NCBI GenBank assembly: GCA_011319805.1
Contig: SJRY01000234.1
Location: 806,001-870,000 of the forward strand
DNA length: 64,000 bases
From: Macrocybe gigantea
Lineage: Eukaryota; Basidiomycota; Agaricomycetes; Agaricales; Callistosporiaceae
Reading direction: 5' to 3'
In this document: piece after piece, positions 35,481 to 46,508 of the stretch
Layout of the letters: the number at the start of each line of letters is the position of its first letter
How positions within the stretch are numbered: the first letter of the stretch is position 1
Notes under the pieces: generated by a model
Seen by the model: only the letters and a program-made list of their open reading frames with translations
What the model was told of the DNA's origin: nothing
The model's database searches: none
Position numbers and translations under genes: made by a program

Positions 35481-37159
35481 TCAGTCCCTAGACTTGCACG
35501 CGACACGTATGCATATCACGCTTGGGGTTTCGCTGGAACTCGCCTGACGTACACATCCCTGTATGTGCCATTGGCTGGTGCAGGCTCTGGCCTCACAAAC
35601 CCAGATTTCCTTTTCTCCTCGGCCAACGTCTTGATGATGTTCAAGAAATCATCGATGGCCCTTTCACTGGTCTGGATATGGACGACCAGACGCGAACCGC
35701 CAAGAAAAAGAGGTTCTGGAAGGGCAGCCGCTCGTTCTGCAATTTCGTCGTAGTCCAGTCCTAGAGGAGACGGGTCGTAAAAAAGCTGATGAGCGACTTA
35801 AGTCAGCGACAGTGTCGGATACAAGAAACACTAGAAGGACACCATGCAGGTTTCAGCTCGGCTGAGGATATCCGTGCCGATTTCTTCCAGACCTTTTTCC
35901 AGCTTCTTGGCCAGAGCATGAACTTTCGGGAGGAGAGGGAAATTGTTCGTCAAAGTGTATGCTGCTGAAGCAGCCAAAAAACCAGTCTGGCGCATGCCAC
36001 CACCGAAAAGTTTTCTAAACCAGCGTGCTTTCTTGATAAATTCCGCAGGGCCGACTAGGCATGATCCGATAGGTGCGCCTGAGGGCCCAACGTCAAAGGG
36101 CAGGTCAAGAGCATGACGGATAGCTTACCAAGGCCTTTGCTAAAGCAAGGCTCACTGAATCAAATGGTTCGCACAACTCCTTGATGGTTTTCTTCGACTC
36201 GACTGCAACATGCCATAGACGTGCGCCATCTAAGTGCGTCGGAATTCCAATGGAATGAGCATATTCTGAAATGGCTATGATCTCGTCTTGTGGGAAGATT
36301 GTCCCGTTCAGAGTGTTCTCGAGTGCGATGAGTCTTGTCGGCGCACTAGAATGAAGCATAACTGCGTTCCAAACAATTGATCTCGATTCAAAAAAGAAAA
36401 CTCACAAGTGCACATCTGTAGTGATGAGCACATGATTCCGAACGTCAGAAAGGGTAAGATGATGCCCTAGAGAATAATCAGTGGTGCGTCAGGAGGTAAC
36501 ACCCAAAACTGCCTGCCATTAGCCGGGATGACGGGAGTCACAGCAGCACCAGAGTGGAAGGCGGCACCACCTGCTTCGTATCTGCTTAACGTTCAGCATG
36601 GCATTCACACTTACGAGACTAGGGCGGACTTGTTGATATGAGCACGATAGTCACAAAGAACCGCATACGGGGGTTGCTTTAGGTGAGTTCTCAAGGCGAT
36701 CTGGTTCGATGCAGTACCCGAGGGCATGAAGAGTGCGGCCTCTTTGCCAGTCAAACGAGCCATATGGGCTTCCAGGGCACTAGACCGACAGAAATAAGCA
36801 TAAGCAGAGCATTGCACTGCGGGGGGGCTGCCCGTACATCGTCGACGGTTCAAAATACACGTCGTCGCCGAGCGATGCAAGAGAGGCATATTCAAGCATT
36901 TCCTTGGTTGGAACTGATACTGATGTTGTAGCGAGGCAATGTAGAAAAAAAAAGGACTTTCCACTGACCTGTCACAGTGTCGGCTATTTCAAGTCAAACT
37001 GTGAGTAAACTATCATTCATAGTATGAAAGCAAAACTTGGGTACAGATAAATGTTCGAGAGATCTCTTTGAGCTTTGCTTCATTGTCCTTGAGCGGAGAA
37101 GCGGACAGGACATCGACCTTGGCATGGTCAAGGATGATAGCAAGCTGGTCTGTAGACAT
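35481..37159 (-). CDS. GLY1: L-threonine aldolase (PLP-dependent)
   Basis: The N-terminus MSTDQLAIILDHAKVDVLSA is followed after introns by SRTFISDTVTVSVPTKEM, LASLGDDVYFEPST and LEAHMARLTGKEAALFMPSG, the conserved substrate and PLP pocket. YAVLCDYRAHIN and the block LIALENTLNGTIFP, then YAHSIGIPTHLDGARLW, follow. The latter holds the Asp that pairs with the PLP ring and the family's HLDGARLW motif. The PLP lysine should be in the loop SVSLAKG(L)GAPIGSCLVG; here the frame reads SLALAKGLGAPIGS, with Lys preserved. FGGGMRQTGFLAASA is also typical. The enzyme cleaves threonine or allo-threonine to glycine and acetaldehyde. The C-terminus (RQASSSETPSVICIRVACKS) is not conserved and the stop is tentative. 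Confidence 0.88.
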
Positions 37160-37325
37160 GGAGGAAGAACACGAAGATGTACCGGATCATGTGTGAGAGT
37201 GAGTGAATTATATACCATCGAGTAGGCGAATGGCGTGCCGGAGCACTATTGAGCCACGGACTTACGTAATCACGTCAGAAAAAGGAATGTCTGCAAACGA
37301 TTTTGGCAGTTTGACACTTGGATCG

Positions 37326-37727
37326 ATGGGTAACGTATGCAACGTCCCCGAACATGTCCTCGACAATGGCCCTCATCTTCTGCACAGGGTGCAAAGGCAG
37401 CACAGAGACGTGAGCGAAACGCTGGCGGGAACGTCTCAAAGGGCAGCAAAAGCCAGGCCAAGGTCAACGAAGCTGCAAAATCCATCGTTTGTACCGTATG
37501 CAGGCAGCCTTTCGTATGTCTTTTTTTTCTTCATGACTTGCTGGTCTGCCACTGACAAATAGACCTTCTTCGCAGCTCGTCACAACCCGGGCACCTGCGT
37601 CAGTGGATTTTTTTCTCTCTCTGGGGGATACATCCTTCCAACAATTTCACGTTCTAGCCTCGCCGAACACGCGGATAAGAGACATTCCAAGACGATGGAA
37701 GAATGCTTCCCCAATGCCCCAAAGTAG
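37326..37727 (+). CDS. Small 4F5/SERF-like protein with a C2H2-type zinc-binding motif (At2g23090-like)
   Basis: Four exons assemble perfectly: 37326-37334, 37388-37513, 37576-37598 and 37658-37727. The first encodes only MGN. The product is about 75 residues: GAKAAQRRERNAGGNVSKGS in a basic, 4F5-like N-terminal half, then SIVCTVCRQPF, a short linker LVTTRAPALAEH, and ADKRHSKTMEECFPN. The C-x2-C and H-x5-H spacing forms a zinc-binding fold as in the small eukaryotic At2g23090 family. Its function is unknown; SERF-like regions can promote protein aggregation. The start is chosen because splicing joins MGN exactly to the family-like GAKAAQ segment. It lies 166 bp from the divergently oriented threonine aldolase start. 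Confidence 0.85.
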
Positions 37728-37873
37728 CCAAATAAAATTTCGGGCGTCTCTCAGGCGTGCTTGCTTTTACCAGGGATCGTGTTTTACCAATGTATTTCTT
37801 GGAACTTCCTCACTGTTGTCAGATATCCGAGCAATATTACGGAGTGGATAGTCTACCCATCATAAAATAGCAA

Positions 37874-38288
37874 TCATAACGATCCAAAAGTCCCACCCGC
37901 AGCTGCGGCGTTGGCTGCGCCTCTGCTTTGGAGCTTCTCGCCCACTTTCTTTTGCACTTCGCTGAATTTTGCCACGCAACGGTCGATGCACACGCTCTCG
38001 CCCTTGTTCAGGTCCGGTTCAGCGTACCGCGCGCTGATGCATTTGTTAAGACATGAGCTAAAGAACAGTCGTAGATGAGGACAGGAGCACTTGACGCGCA
38101 AAAACGTGAGAGAACGAACGAGACCATGCGGTTGAAGAAGTCCGTGACAGTGTCCAATCTGTTGACGCGGTCAACAACGTCGTGTTAATGAGAGGGCAAG
38201 AGATAACGTACTCAGTAACGACCATCTCTATTTTCTCAGGATTTACGCCTGAAGCGGAGGCATTTCCGCCTCGTCCAAGAAACGACAT
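37874..38288 (-). CDS. TIM10: Tim10, mitochondrial intermembrane-space chaperone
   Basis: Three exons on the minus strand. The start MSFLGRGGNASASG matches yeast Tim10 (MSFLG). The first junction joins EKIEMVVTE with LDTVTDFFNRM; the second joins MVSS with CLNKCISARYAEPDLNKGES. Both twin Cx3C motifs are intact (CLNKC and CIDRC). The Ala-rich tail ends GGTFGSL. Tim10 forms a hexamer with Tim9 that escorts hydrophobic precursors to TIM22; oxidation of the Cx3C pairs by Mia40 drives its import. Size (about 90 residues) fits. No frame break. It is separated from the divergent UTP4 start by only 84 bp. Confidence 0.95.
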
Positions 38289-38372
38289 GGTTCAGGTCAA
38301 GAACGGTTGGAATTTGGTCACGTTATCCTCAACGCCTGTCTATTTTTTTCGTCGCTCAATTATTTCTCTAAA
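38289..38372. promoter_or_regulatory. 84-bp bidirectional promoter, TIM10 / UTP4
   Basis: The shortest shared promoter in the window. It contains a T7 stretch at 38343-38349 and a pyrimidine-rich run shortly before the UTP4 ATG. No TATA box is visible. All initiation signals for both genes must lie here or inside the coding regions. Confidence 0.6.
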
Positions 38373-41317
38373 ATGGACGAGAATGAGCCCGTCGCCCTCG
38401 CCGTCCACCGCTGCAGATTTGTCGACTATGCTCCTTCCGCAATAACGGCCTTGGCCTATCCACCTTTGCCCCTGCCTTTGGCAAAGCGAAAAAGTCCCGC
38501 AGCTCGTCTCAGATTCGGCACTCTCGCCATCGGACATGCGAACGGAAATATCGATTTATGCGAATGGTCCTCTGGCGACCACTCTATGCAGTCGTACCAG
38601 GCATGGGTGATACGCAAGGTATCATTGATTTTTTTCCTCCTTCGTGTTTCCTTTTCTCATTTTTTGTTCTGCCAACTCGTAACAACTCAAGACGCTTGCT
38701 GGTCTTCATCCATCCAAAGTGGATTCCCTTTGTTTCTCCATACGTTACCCAGAGGATTTTCAAGCAGACGAAGTCCCGTCCACCTCAGATCTTCGTTTGT
38801 TTAGTTCAGGAGGTGGCAGTGATGTTTTGGAATGGGATCTTGAGCGCGGATTCATAAGGGTAAGATGGCTCCTGTTATCGTATCGCCGGTCTTGTTACTC
38901 AGCATATCATTTCTGATTAGAGGACAATCAGCTCACAAGCCGGATCTGTCTGGTGCATGGCTGTAAACCCTGTCTCCAGCATGCTGGCTCTTGGCTGCGA
39001 AGACGGAACCGTCAGACTCATGTCGTTGGTTAATGACACTTTGACTCATTTTCGTCGGTTCGAGCGCGTGAAATGCAGGGTTCTGAGCATCGCGTGGGGT
39101 GTTCCAGTCCTTCAACAACACCAGGCGCCTTCTAAGGATTCCGACTCCGATGATGACCTCCAGGATCACTGGAAGGACTCATGGCTAGTCACTGGAGGTT
39201 CCGACAGCAGCATAAGGAAATGGGACGTCGCAACGGGGAGGCCAGTAGATAGAATGGGAACGGATAAAATTAGAGGGGAGCGCACATTGGTCTGGAGCAT
39301 TGCAGTTCTCGGGTACGTCGCAGTGGTTCCCTTCCATGTTTTCTTGCCTTAGAATAACAAGATTTCCAGGGACGGAACCATCGTCTCAGGGGATTCTCTG
39401 GGAATAGTGAAATTCTGGGATTCGCGGACATGTACACAATTGCAGAGCTTCCAAGCACACGGCGCCGACGTTCTATGTCTTGCTGTAGGCCCAGTAAGGA
39501 CTTATGCTTCTGGTGTTGCTCGTCATATACGATGCTTATGTATCCATACCAGGAAGGCCAGTCAGTATATTCTTCCGGCGTCGACCAGAAAACTTGTCAG
39601 TTCTCCTTCATAAAAACGACAGTGAAACTCTTGCTTCCAGTATCTCCAAAAAGTGGATACAATCATGTTCCCGTCGATGCACTCACACGACGTCCGCGCA
39701 ATGGCAACATGGCCACCGTACACGCCTCTTCCGCCTCCTTATGCACGCCAATTTCCAGCGGATGTAGCACCCATCCTTGCATCTGGTGGTCTGGATATGT
39801 TTGTTGTCCTATCGCCAGTTACTCTCCCTTCAAACACTGGTATAAAAATAACGAATCCGCTTTGCACGAGCGTTGACTGCACATTTGAAAATTCGTATCA
39901 TCGGCGCATAGCCTACACGTCGGGCGCTTCTTCCACATTGCCAGTTCGTCTTGCAAAACAGGCCAGGTTTCTGTCCTGCGTTCGCGAAGCTGGACTGACG
40001 CTTTGGCACATTTCGCCTACGAAGTCTTTTGAGACCGGAGATGAATTCATCCAAAAGGACGACAACGGGGAACGCTCGTCGCCATGGGAGAAAGTGCTGA
40101 AGTAGACCTTAACGTGCAGACCAACTTGATCGCAAGCGCGGTTGCAAACAGTGGCGAGTGGCTGGTGGTCTCCGATTTATACGAGGCGAAACTCTTCCAC
40201 TTGGATATCGACGTATGTTGAAACCGAAATACTTGGTCGCCTGTCTCCTGACCGACGTCCCTTATCTATAGCATCGAGGTCACGTTAAGAAATTCAGGCG
40301 GATAAAAGAATTTACCTCCATTTTGCAAGACCACATCCCTAAGACGACGTTCGCTTCCACAGGAGGCTTGGCCTTCCACTTCACGCCTGACTCTTCAAGA
40401 TTGATCATGGCAACCGCTGTATCGTCTTACATCCTCGTAATCGATCTATGCGGCGGGAGACCGCAAGTCCTGCGACGGTTTGACCATCACCGGATGCGGA
40501 ATGCTATTTTTCGCAACCGCATAGTGAAGGGACGAAAGCTCGACGACGACATTGCGATGTCCGACCAAGAGTCCTCAGGCGCTCCTGTGGAAGGGGAAGG
40601 TGACAGCGATGAAGATGGCAGCGATGACGTGTCGCCTGTCCTTGCGAACGTGCTTCGGATGGCGGTCAGCTCGGACGGCCAGTGGTTGGCGACGTCTGAT
40701 GATCGGTGTAGAACGCATGTCTTCAATTTGGACTCGATACAGGTACGCTTTGCATCCTTCCTCACATTCTCAAAGCGTGCTAACTCGCACCCGTAGCACC
40801 ACAGCATATTGCCGTCCTTCTCAAAACCCGCCCAAGTCTTGGCCTTTGACCCATCCCACCCGAGCACGCTTCTACTCGCCTTTTCCGATAATACCCTGCA
40901 GATATATGACGTCGAGGCCCGGCAGTTCCCCGCGTGGGGCAGAGACATCTGCGGCGACCTCCCAAAACGGTTGCTACAGGCGCATGACCCTGTCATGGGA
41001 CTCACGTTCGGCAGTCCGGATGCATCGTTGGTAGCAAAAGGTCCTCGGTACGCCTTGCTCTGGGGCTCGACATGGATCTACAAATTGGCATTGAGCGCAC
41101 CTTCAAAGGGCGACTCCAACAAGAAGAGAAGGCGAGAGGTGTCACCACTGCGTTCAAAGAATCGGCCGTAGAGTCGAAAATGATCTCTCATTATCGTCCC
41201 ATACTTTTGGTCGACTCGTTGGAAGCGGGAGAACTCGTCGTTGTTGAGCGACCGCTGGTCGACGTGTTGTCAACACTGCCACCAGCTTATTTCAGACACA
41301 AGTATGGCGTGTCATGA
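38373..41317 (+). CDS. UTP4: Utp4 (Cirhin) WD40 subunit of the t-UTP / SSU processome
   Basis: The start MDENEPVALAVHRCRFVDYA leads to the Utp4-type first repeat ITALAYPPLPLP and LAIGHANGNIDLCEW. Further WD repeats include LRLFSSGGGSDVLEWDL, GSVWCMAVNPVSSMLALGCE, SWLVTGGSDSSIRKWDVATG and GTIVSGDSLGIVKFWDSRTC. MHSHDVRAMATWP follows a probable one-base gap at 39677. The second propeller has FTPDSSRLIMATAVSSYI, an acidic insertion and VLAFDPSHPSTLLLAFSDN. The C-terminus HYRPILLVDSLEAGELVVVE and PLVDVLSTLPPAYFRHKYG is diagnostic. It is reached only if one base is restored near G2 41138-41139. Utp4 binds nascent 5' ETS pre-rRNA and couples rDNA transcription to 18S processing in the nucleolus. Confidence 0.9.
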
Positions 41318-41563
41318 TGTATGAGAGGGGCTGCATTCTTCTCATCTCTATCTTTCTATCTACGTTCTATACGTGTTTGCCAAGAAAGAGAAAATTTGAA
41401 TGAAGCTGTAATGTAAGTGAATGATGAGACAGAAAAATGGGGAAAATGGCTAGTTGCTACAGTAATAGGTACACAAAGAAAAAAAAAATAACAAAGATAA
41501 GGTATCGATCTAAAAATCTACAGTTCGTAAATGTTTCAATGTCAATGGCAACGTAAAGCGGGG

Positions 41564-42502
41564 TCATGCCTCGGACTCCTGCTGTTTGTCTTGTCGTTCG
41601 TCTTCGCTGCAGCAAGTGTGAGACCGCGATGGTGACAGGAAGACAATAATAGGGGCCTGCCTAGCGTTTAATAGTGATAAATACAGCGTCCAGAATACCC
41701 CACAGGATGACTGGAATGGCACGCGGTAAGGCAAGGGCATGTATCGAAAGTTGATGAGCTTGAAGGGGTATGTTTGAGCTGGAGTGGGAGGGAAGAAACA
41801 GCTGTGACTTCACCTGAGCAAGTGGCCATATTTTCCAGTTTGTCAAAAGGGCAGGCTTGTAGAGGTCAACGATTTTCTCTCGTATCTGACTGCGAGAACG
41901 GCCCTCCATGATGCCCATGCTGCCAAGGAAAAGGCCAAGCTAGAGAAGGAGAGCGAGTCACGAAAATAGAACACCATAGCAAAAGCGACGTACCCCGATG
42001 GGCGCCCTGTAAAGTCAAGCATTTAGAAGGGATCCGTTGGAAGGAAGAGCAAGGGAGACTAACATGATCAATTGATCGCACGCGACTCGTTTTGAAAGGG
42101 CTCGTATGCTCACTTTGCCCTTCGTCTGTCTTGTCCGCAGAGGAAATCGACGCTCAAGAAAGGCATTCCACCGTCCAAGAAAAGGACCTGAATTCATGCA
42201 GTTAACTACGGCTCATTGGACGCTTCCAGGATGGAAATGCCCACTTATGGCGACTCCAAAGACGAAAAAACGTAGCGTCCGTTGAAAATCATACCAAGGC
42301 AATTCGTTGTCACGTTCTTCGGATAACTGCAGAGCGGTAAGCGAGAGGTTAGCAAGGAACAACAGGGGGCATACTGCATTGGAGGAAATCTGTGCAGCAC
42401 AATCGCCAAGCGAGTTGAGCAGACCCCGGTAACGGCGAGGGTGATGTTGGGATGAGTGTCGAAAGAATGCTGGTAGGCTCTGGTGATGGCGAGGGCTGAC
42501 AT
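41564..42502 (-). CDS. Mpv17/PMP22-family membrane protein
   Basis: The start MSALAITRAYQHSFDTHPNI is typical (tyrosine and short helix before TM1). With one base restored in the C4 run 42424-42427 (coding GGGG) the next block becomes LAVTGGLLNSLGDCAAQISS, the first signature of the family. Then PWYDFQRTLRFFVFGVAISG, GPFLGRWNAFLERRFP, ACDQLIMAPIGLGLFLGSMG, ALLTNWKIWPLAQ and CGVFWTLYLSLLNAR follow, the last two being the family hallmark. Homologues lie in the inner mitochondrial (Sym1/Mpv17) or peroxisomal membrane and form small channels. Which organelle applies here is not clear. The C-terminus after NAR depends on whether a GC-AG intron (ag then gcaggc) is removed. Confidence 0.86.
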
Positions 42503-42720
42503 TGTAACGCTGAGTAGTTCAGCTTAATGGCAGCATCGAGGAATCCACCCAAAAAAAAAAATAATATTGTTATTTGTCGATTTTGTGCTGAATTTTCATG
42601 ACATCAGTCGTCGCAGTCACGTGCTTATGCCGGACGCGTCGCGCATATATTCCTTCATCCAGCCAAACGCCGCTTCTTTCCCAGCTACCACACACTCGCT
42701 CACCCACATCCTATACTAAA
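42503..42720. promoter_or_regulatory. Divergent promoter, Mpv17-like / small secreted protein
   Basis: 218 bp containing an A9-10 tract at about 42552 and a GTCACGTGC E-box (CACGTG at 42618-42623), about 100 bp before the secreted-protein start. A TATA-like gcatatatt lies near 42644, placed suitably for the + strand gene. Confidence 0.5.
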
Positions 42721-43187
42721 ATGCATCTCCTCTTTCCTCTTGCGCTCCTCGCTGCTTCTTCCTCTGCACTTCCTATACCGTGGGGTACCTATTCCGGGGC
42801 GGGCGGGCTCGCCCCAGGCGGGTCCGTCACCAACAGCGGCAACGGCGCGATCATAAACCTTCTCTCGAGTAAGCGAGGTTTTCTCTATCCCGCCATCATA
42901 CTCTGACGTCTTTATTTCAAGACAATGGCGGGGATGGTGGGTCTGCGAATTCCGGCGATGCCACCGGCGGTTCGAGACGAAACAACCGATGTAGCGAGGC
43001 ATACTCTGGAGCAGGCGGCAACGCGGCGGGAGGAAATGTCAATGATTCAGGAAACGATGCTCTCATCAACATCCTGTCGAGTAAGTGACACATCGCTTTC
43101 CATAATGTTGACTTATGCATCCCACCAGACAACGGCGGGGACGGAGGCAGCGCGGACAGCGGCGACGCAGATGGCTGCGGCAGTTGA
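42721..43187 (+). CDS. Small secreted Gly/Asn/Ser-rich protein made of two exon-matched repeats
   Basis: Three exons: 42721-42868, 42922-43080 and 43129-43187. The signal peptide is MHLLFPLALLAASSSALP. The mature protein of roughly 100 residues has two copies of one unit: YSGAGGLAPGGSVTNSGNGA then IINLLS, followed by NNGGDGGSANSGDATGG; and YSGAGGNAAGGNVNDSGNDA then LINILS, followed by NNGGDGGSADSGDADG. Both introns are phase 1 and interrupt each unit at the same place, directly after LLS/ILS. This shows duplication of an intron-containing unit. Two Cys residues occur. Pfam-type family not recognised. Similar small repetitive secreted proteins are common in agaricomycetes; the role is unknown (cell wall, host or surface interaction are guesses). 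The frame is intact. Confidence 0.85.
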
Positions 43188-43314
43188 TACATCGCAATCA
43201 GGAGAATCGAAGGGATCATTTTGTATTCATAGCGAACATTACTAGACCATTCACAAGCAATGTATCAATACCAGCATTGTAGTACTACGAGACATGTAAT
43301 CTAGACGCCTACTT

Positions 43315-44278
43315 TCACAGCAGTCGCAAGTGCCCAGTTACTTGGTTTATCAGAGGAACCGGAGCTGGCCCAATACCCAAGACAGTCCTTGTCCCCTCCT
43401 CGATTTGCGTTCGGCCACTGTTATCAGTTGATATGAGTCACTATATGCGCGAACATACCAGATGCACTTACGCATCTTCAATGGAACGGGCACACAAGTT
43501 CAAACTCTTTGCGATGGCCTCCAATTCGAGAAGCTGTTCTTCTGAAGTCCCCTTTAGCGCGATCTTTGCTTGCCTGCAAAGTAACGTCAGGGCGCGGCTG
43601 CTGATAAAATTTATGCTAGATTCAGACCCTGTTCTTTCCCAGTGTTGGACCAGCTGCAGGAGTTTCGTGAGTGCTCGACATCATAACTCGGCAAAGAGCT
43701 GACCTTGGGATTCTTCTTCACCAATGCCTTATAACATGCCAACGTCGCGTGACTTGATGCAGACGCGTCACTCGAGCATAAGTTTTGCATTTTGCATTAT
43801 TCCACTCACCCACATCTGGATGCAACACATGAGCACTCGAGCGGTCATTCATGCACGTGCTGTTTTCTTACGCACTGTGCAGCAATCTTACCAGGTGTCA
43901 TCTTGAGGTCCGTCCTGACTACGAGGACCTTAAAAGGGGTCATTTGCAAAGACAGCAGCAATTGAGGCAATTCATACAAGTTTACATGGTTCCGTGAGTC
44001 CAGCTTGAACAGCCGCAAGATCTCCATCAGAGATGACTTCCACGTCTTCGTCCTCATCATCTTCATCATTTTGGTTTGGCTGTTTTTGTGAGGATAGTGT
44101 GGCGGGTGCAGGTAGTGGCCAGAATGACCCCAGGGCATAGCCGATACCCAGTGATGTTATCGAAAGAGCGAGGCCTAAAGCGACTTTTGGGCGTCTTTAG
44201 ATCAGCTTCAGTCTTTCAAATTTGCGCAGATTGCTCCAACGTACGTTTTGATGCTGCCGCTATCTGTGTCGAGGACAT
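43315..44278 (-). CDS. PTH2: Peptidyl-tRNA hydrolase 2 (Pth2), membrane-anchored, paralogue A
   Basis: The N-terminus [11 protein letters not shown] splices into a transmembrane anchor ([20 protein letters not shown]). An acidic linker ([20 protein letters not shown]) precedes the catalytic domain: [18 protein letters not shown], then [20 protein letters not shown], then [13 protein letters not shown] and [19 protein letters not shown], ending TGHLRLL. These are all the Pth2 signature blocks, including the conserved Lys in GKIAAQC. Pth2 hydrolyses peptidyl-tRNA released from stalled ribosomes and is linked to mitochondrial outer membranes through the N-terminal helix. The junction around AAQC/SHATLA is not clean by GT-AG reading; a missing base or an overlooked micro-exon may explain it. 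A second Pth2 gene lies 11 kb away. Confidence 0.88.
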
Positions 44279-44394
44279 GGTGAGTATCGACAAGTGCTCG
44301 GCAAACTCCGATCAACGATTTTTGGGTGGGCTGTTGCTTTGGATTGCAAGTCGAATTTTATTATAAAACCCGACAAGAATCCGCCAGCCCTTTC
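44279..44394. promoter_or_regulatory. Bidirectional promoter with TATAAAA, PTH2 / HAS1
   Basis: 116 bp between divergent starts. TTATTATAAAACCC at about 44357-44370 gives a TATA-like element about 30 bp before the HAS1 ATG. Confidence 0.55.
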
Positions 44395-46340
44395 ATGCCA
44401 GCAGTCGACGACGACAAGACCCCTTCACCTTCGTCATCAGATGAAAATGGCCGCCAGCCCTTTTCTACTCTCCAGCTGTCTGAGCCGACGAATCGTGCCC
44501 TGGCCGAAATGGGCATGAAGACGATGACTCCTGTTCAGGCGAAATCAATACCTGTGCTTCTGGCTGGCAAAGATGTCCTTGGTGCTGCTCGCACTGGGTC
44601 CGGAAAAACATTGGCTTTTCTCATTCCTGCTGTCGAACTTTTGCACAGGCTAAAGTTTAAACCTGTCAATGGTGAGAGGCTTTGTAGTGTCGGAATCGTG
44701 CTCTGTTCGTCTGATGTCTTGCAGGCACCGGTATCATCATCGTTACGCCGACTAGAGAGCTGGCGCTGCAAATATTCGGCGTTGCAAAGGACCTCATGGC
44801 CTATCATTCGCAAACGTTCGGGATTGTCATCGGAGGTGCTAACAGACGCGCAGAGGCGGAAAAATTGGCAAAGGGCGTGAATCTTATCGTGGCTACACCT
44901 GGTCGACTGCTAGATCATTTGAAGGTGCCTTGAAACTTTTTTTTGCTTGCGCGCTACGTTGCCGAAGTGACTTTCGTTAGGATACAAAAGGTTTTGTTTT
45001 CCGTAATCTGAAAGCCCTCGTCATCGACGAAGCGGACCGGATATTGGAAGTCGGATTCGAGGAGGAAATGAAGCAGATTATCAGTATACTACCCAATGGT
45101 TGAGTCTAGTTCATCTGACCCGCTCATTCTCCTGTACTGAGTTTGGTTACCCAGAAAACCGACAATCCATGCTCTTCTCCGCGACGCAGACTACAAAAGT
45201 GACAGACCTCGCCAGGATATCTCTCCGACCCGGACCTGTACATATCGACGTTGACAAGGACGAGATTACGAGTACGGTGGCGACGCTGTCCCAAGGATAC
45301 GTCGTGTGTCCCTCTGATCGGAGGTTCCTGCTCCTCTTCACTTTTCTCAAAAAGAACTTGAAAAAGAAGATCATTGTCTTCTTCTCAAGTTGTAACTCTG
45401 TAAAATACCACGCTGAATTGCTCAACTACATCGACGTTCCTGTATTGGACCTCCATGTACGTACGCTTCTCGACTTGGCCCAAGTTCTGTGTCTGAAACG
45501 ACTGTATTTTAGGGTAAACAAAAGCAGCAGAAACGAACCAACACGTTTTTCGAATTCATAAACGCACCTTCAGGGATATTGTTATGCACAGATGTCGCAG
45601 CCCGTGGTCTTGACATTCCAAAAGTAGACTGGATCATACAGTTCGACCCTCCAGATGATCCGCGCGATTATATCCATCGGGTTGGACGAACTGCTCGAGC
45701 CGGCAAAGTCGGCAAAAGCTTGCTTTTCCTTCTGGAAAGCGAGCTCGGATTTCTACGATACCTCAAGGATGCAAAGGTCCCCTTGAATGAATTCAGTTTC
45801 CCTGCGGACCGAATAGCCAACGTCCAAAGTCAGGTGGGTTTGCTCAAGGTTCAGTCTCCTTGTGCCAAAGATCGCTTATGGAATGTCGAATAGCTCGAGA
45901 AACTACTACAGAAAAACTACTATCTGCACCAGTCGGCGAAAGATGGATTCCGCTCGTATCTGCAAGCATATGCCTCATATTCGCTGAAAAAAATATTTGA
46001 CATGGATGCGCTGGACCTGGCAAAAGTGGGCAAGGCATTCGGCTTCGCTGTTCCTCCTAGGGTGAACCTCAACATTGGGCCTGGAAAGAGTAACAAGAAA
46101 GGCAAGAAGCGTCAAAGGAGCGAGGATTCAGATAATAGTGACGAGAATGACGAGCCGGAGGCCAAAAAAGAGAGGGACGTAAACGAAGAGGAAGATGATG
46201 CTGATGAGAAGGCCATGTGGCGTAATCAACGGAGACAAGGCAAGGAGAGGCGAATTGAGACGCTGGGACGGAGGAAGGTGGAGAGGGAGGTATACCGGAA
46301 AAGACGGCCCAACCAAGCAGGACAGCAGTGGAGCCGATGA
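44395..46340 (+). CDS. HAS1: Has1 (DDX18) DEAD-box RNA helicase
   Basis: All helicase motifs are in order: Q motif ([19 protein letters not shown], then [13 protein letters not shown]), [13 protein letters not shown], Ia TPTRELALQ, Ib [83 protein letters not shown]. Has1-specific elements follow: [20 protein letters not shown] and [19 protein letters not shown]. The tail is Lys/Asp/Glu-rich and ends NQAGQQWSR. In yeast Has1 releases snoRNAs from pre-rRNA and acts in both 40S and 60S biogenesis in the nucleolus. Exons join with ordinary GT-AG introns, and I see no frame break, which makes it a useful control against the affected genes. Confidence 0.95.
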
Positions 46341-46508
46341 TATGTATCAGTATTACATAATATCTGGATATTTGGATTTGCCACGTGATGCTACGTGACA
46401 AACACGTTGGGTTGGAGCTGTTCTGTCGTTTTCCAGCAGACTACAACGTTAGACTCTGTCCGCCGTCAGTGCTCAAAAAATCGTCCCTAATACCCGCCCT
46501 GCTTGCCA

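Noticed and set aside
37203..37562. A 119-codon plus-strand frame covering the small zinc-finger gene
   Set aside because: It is a different frame from the four-exon 4F5/C2H2 product, which reads perfectly through all junctions.
4029..42427. Programmed -1 ribosomal frameshifting or insertional RNA editing as a novel recoding system
   Set aside because: The sites lack consistent slippery heptamers and downstream structure, occur up to four times in one gene and are homopolymer-linked; under-called homopolymers explain them more simply. Kept only as an alternative to test.
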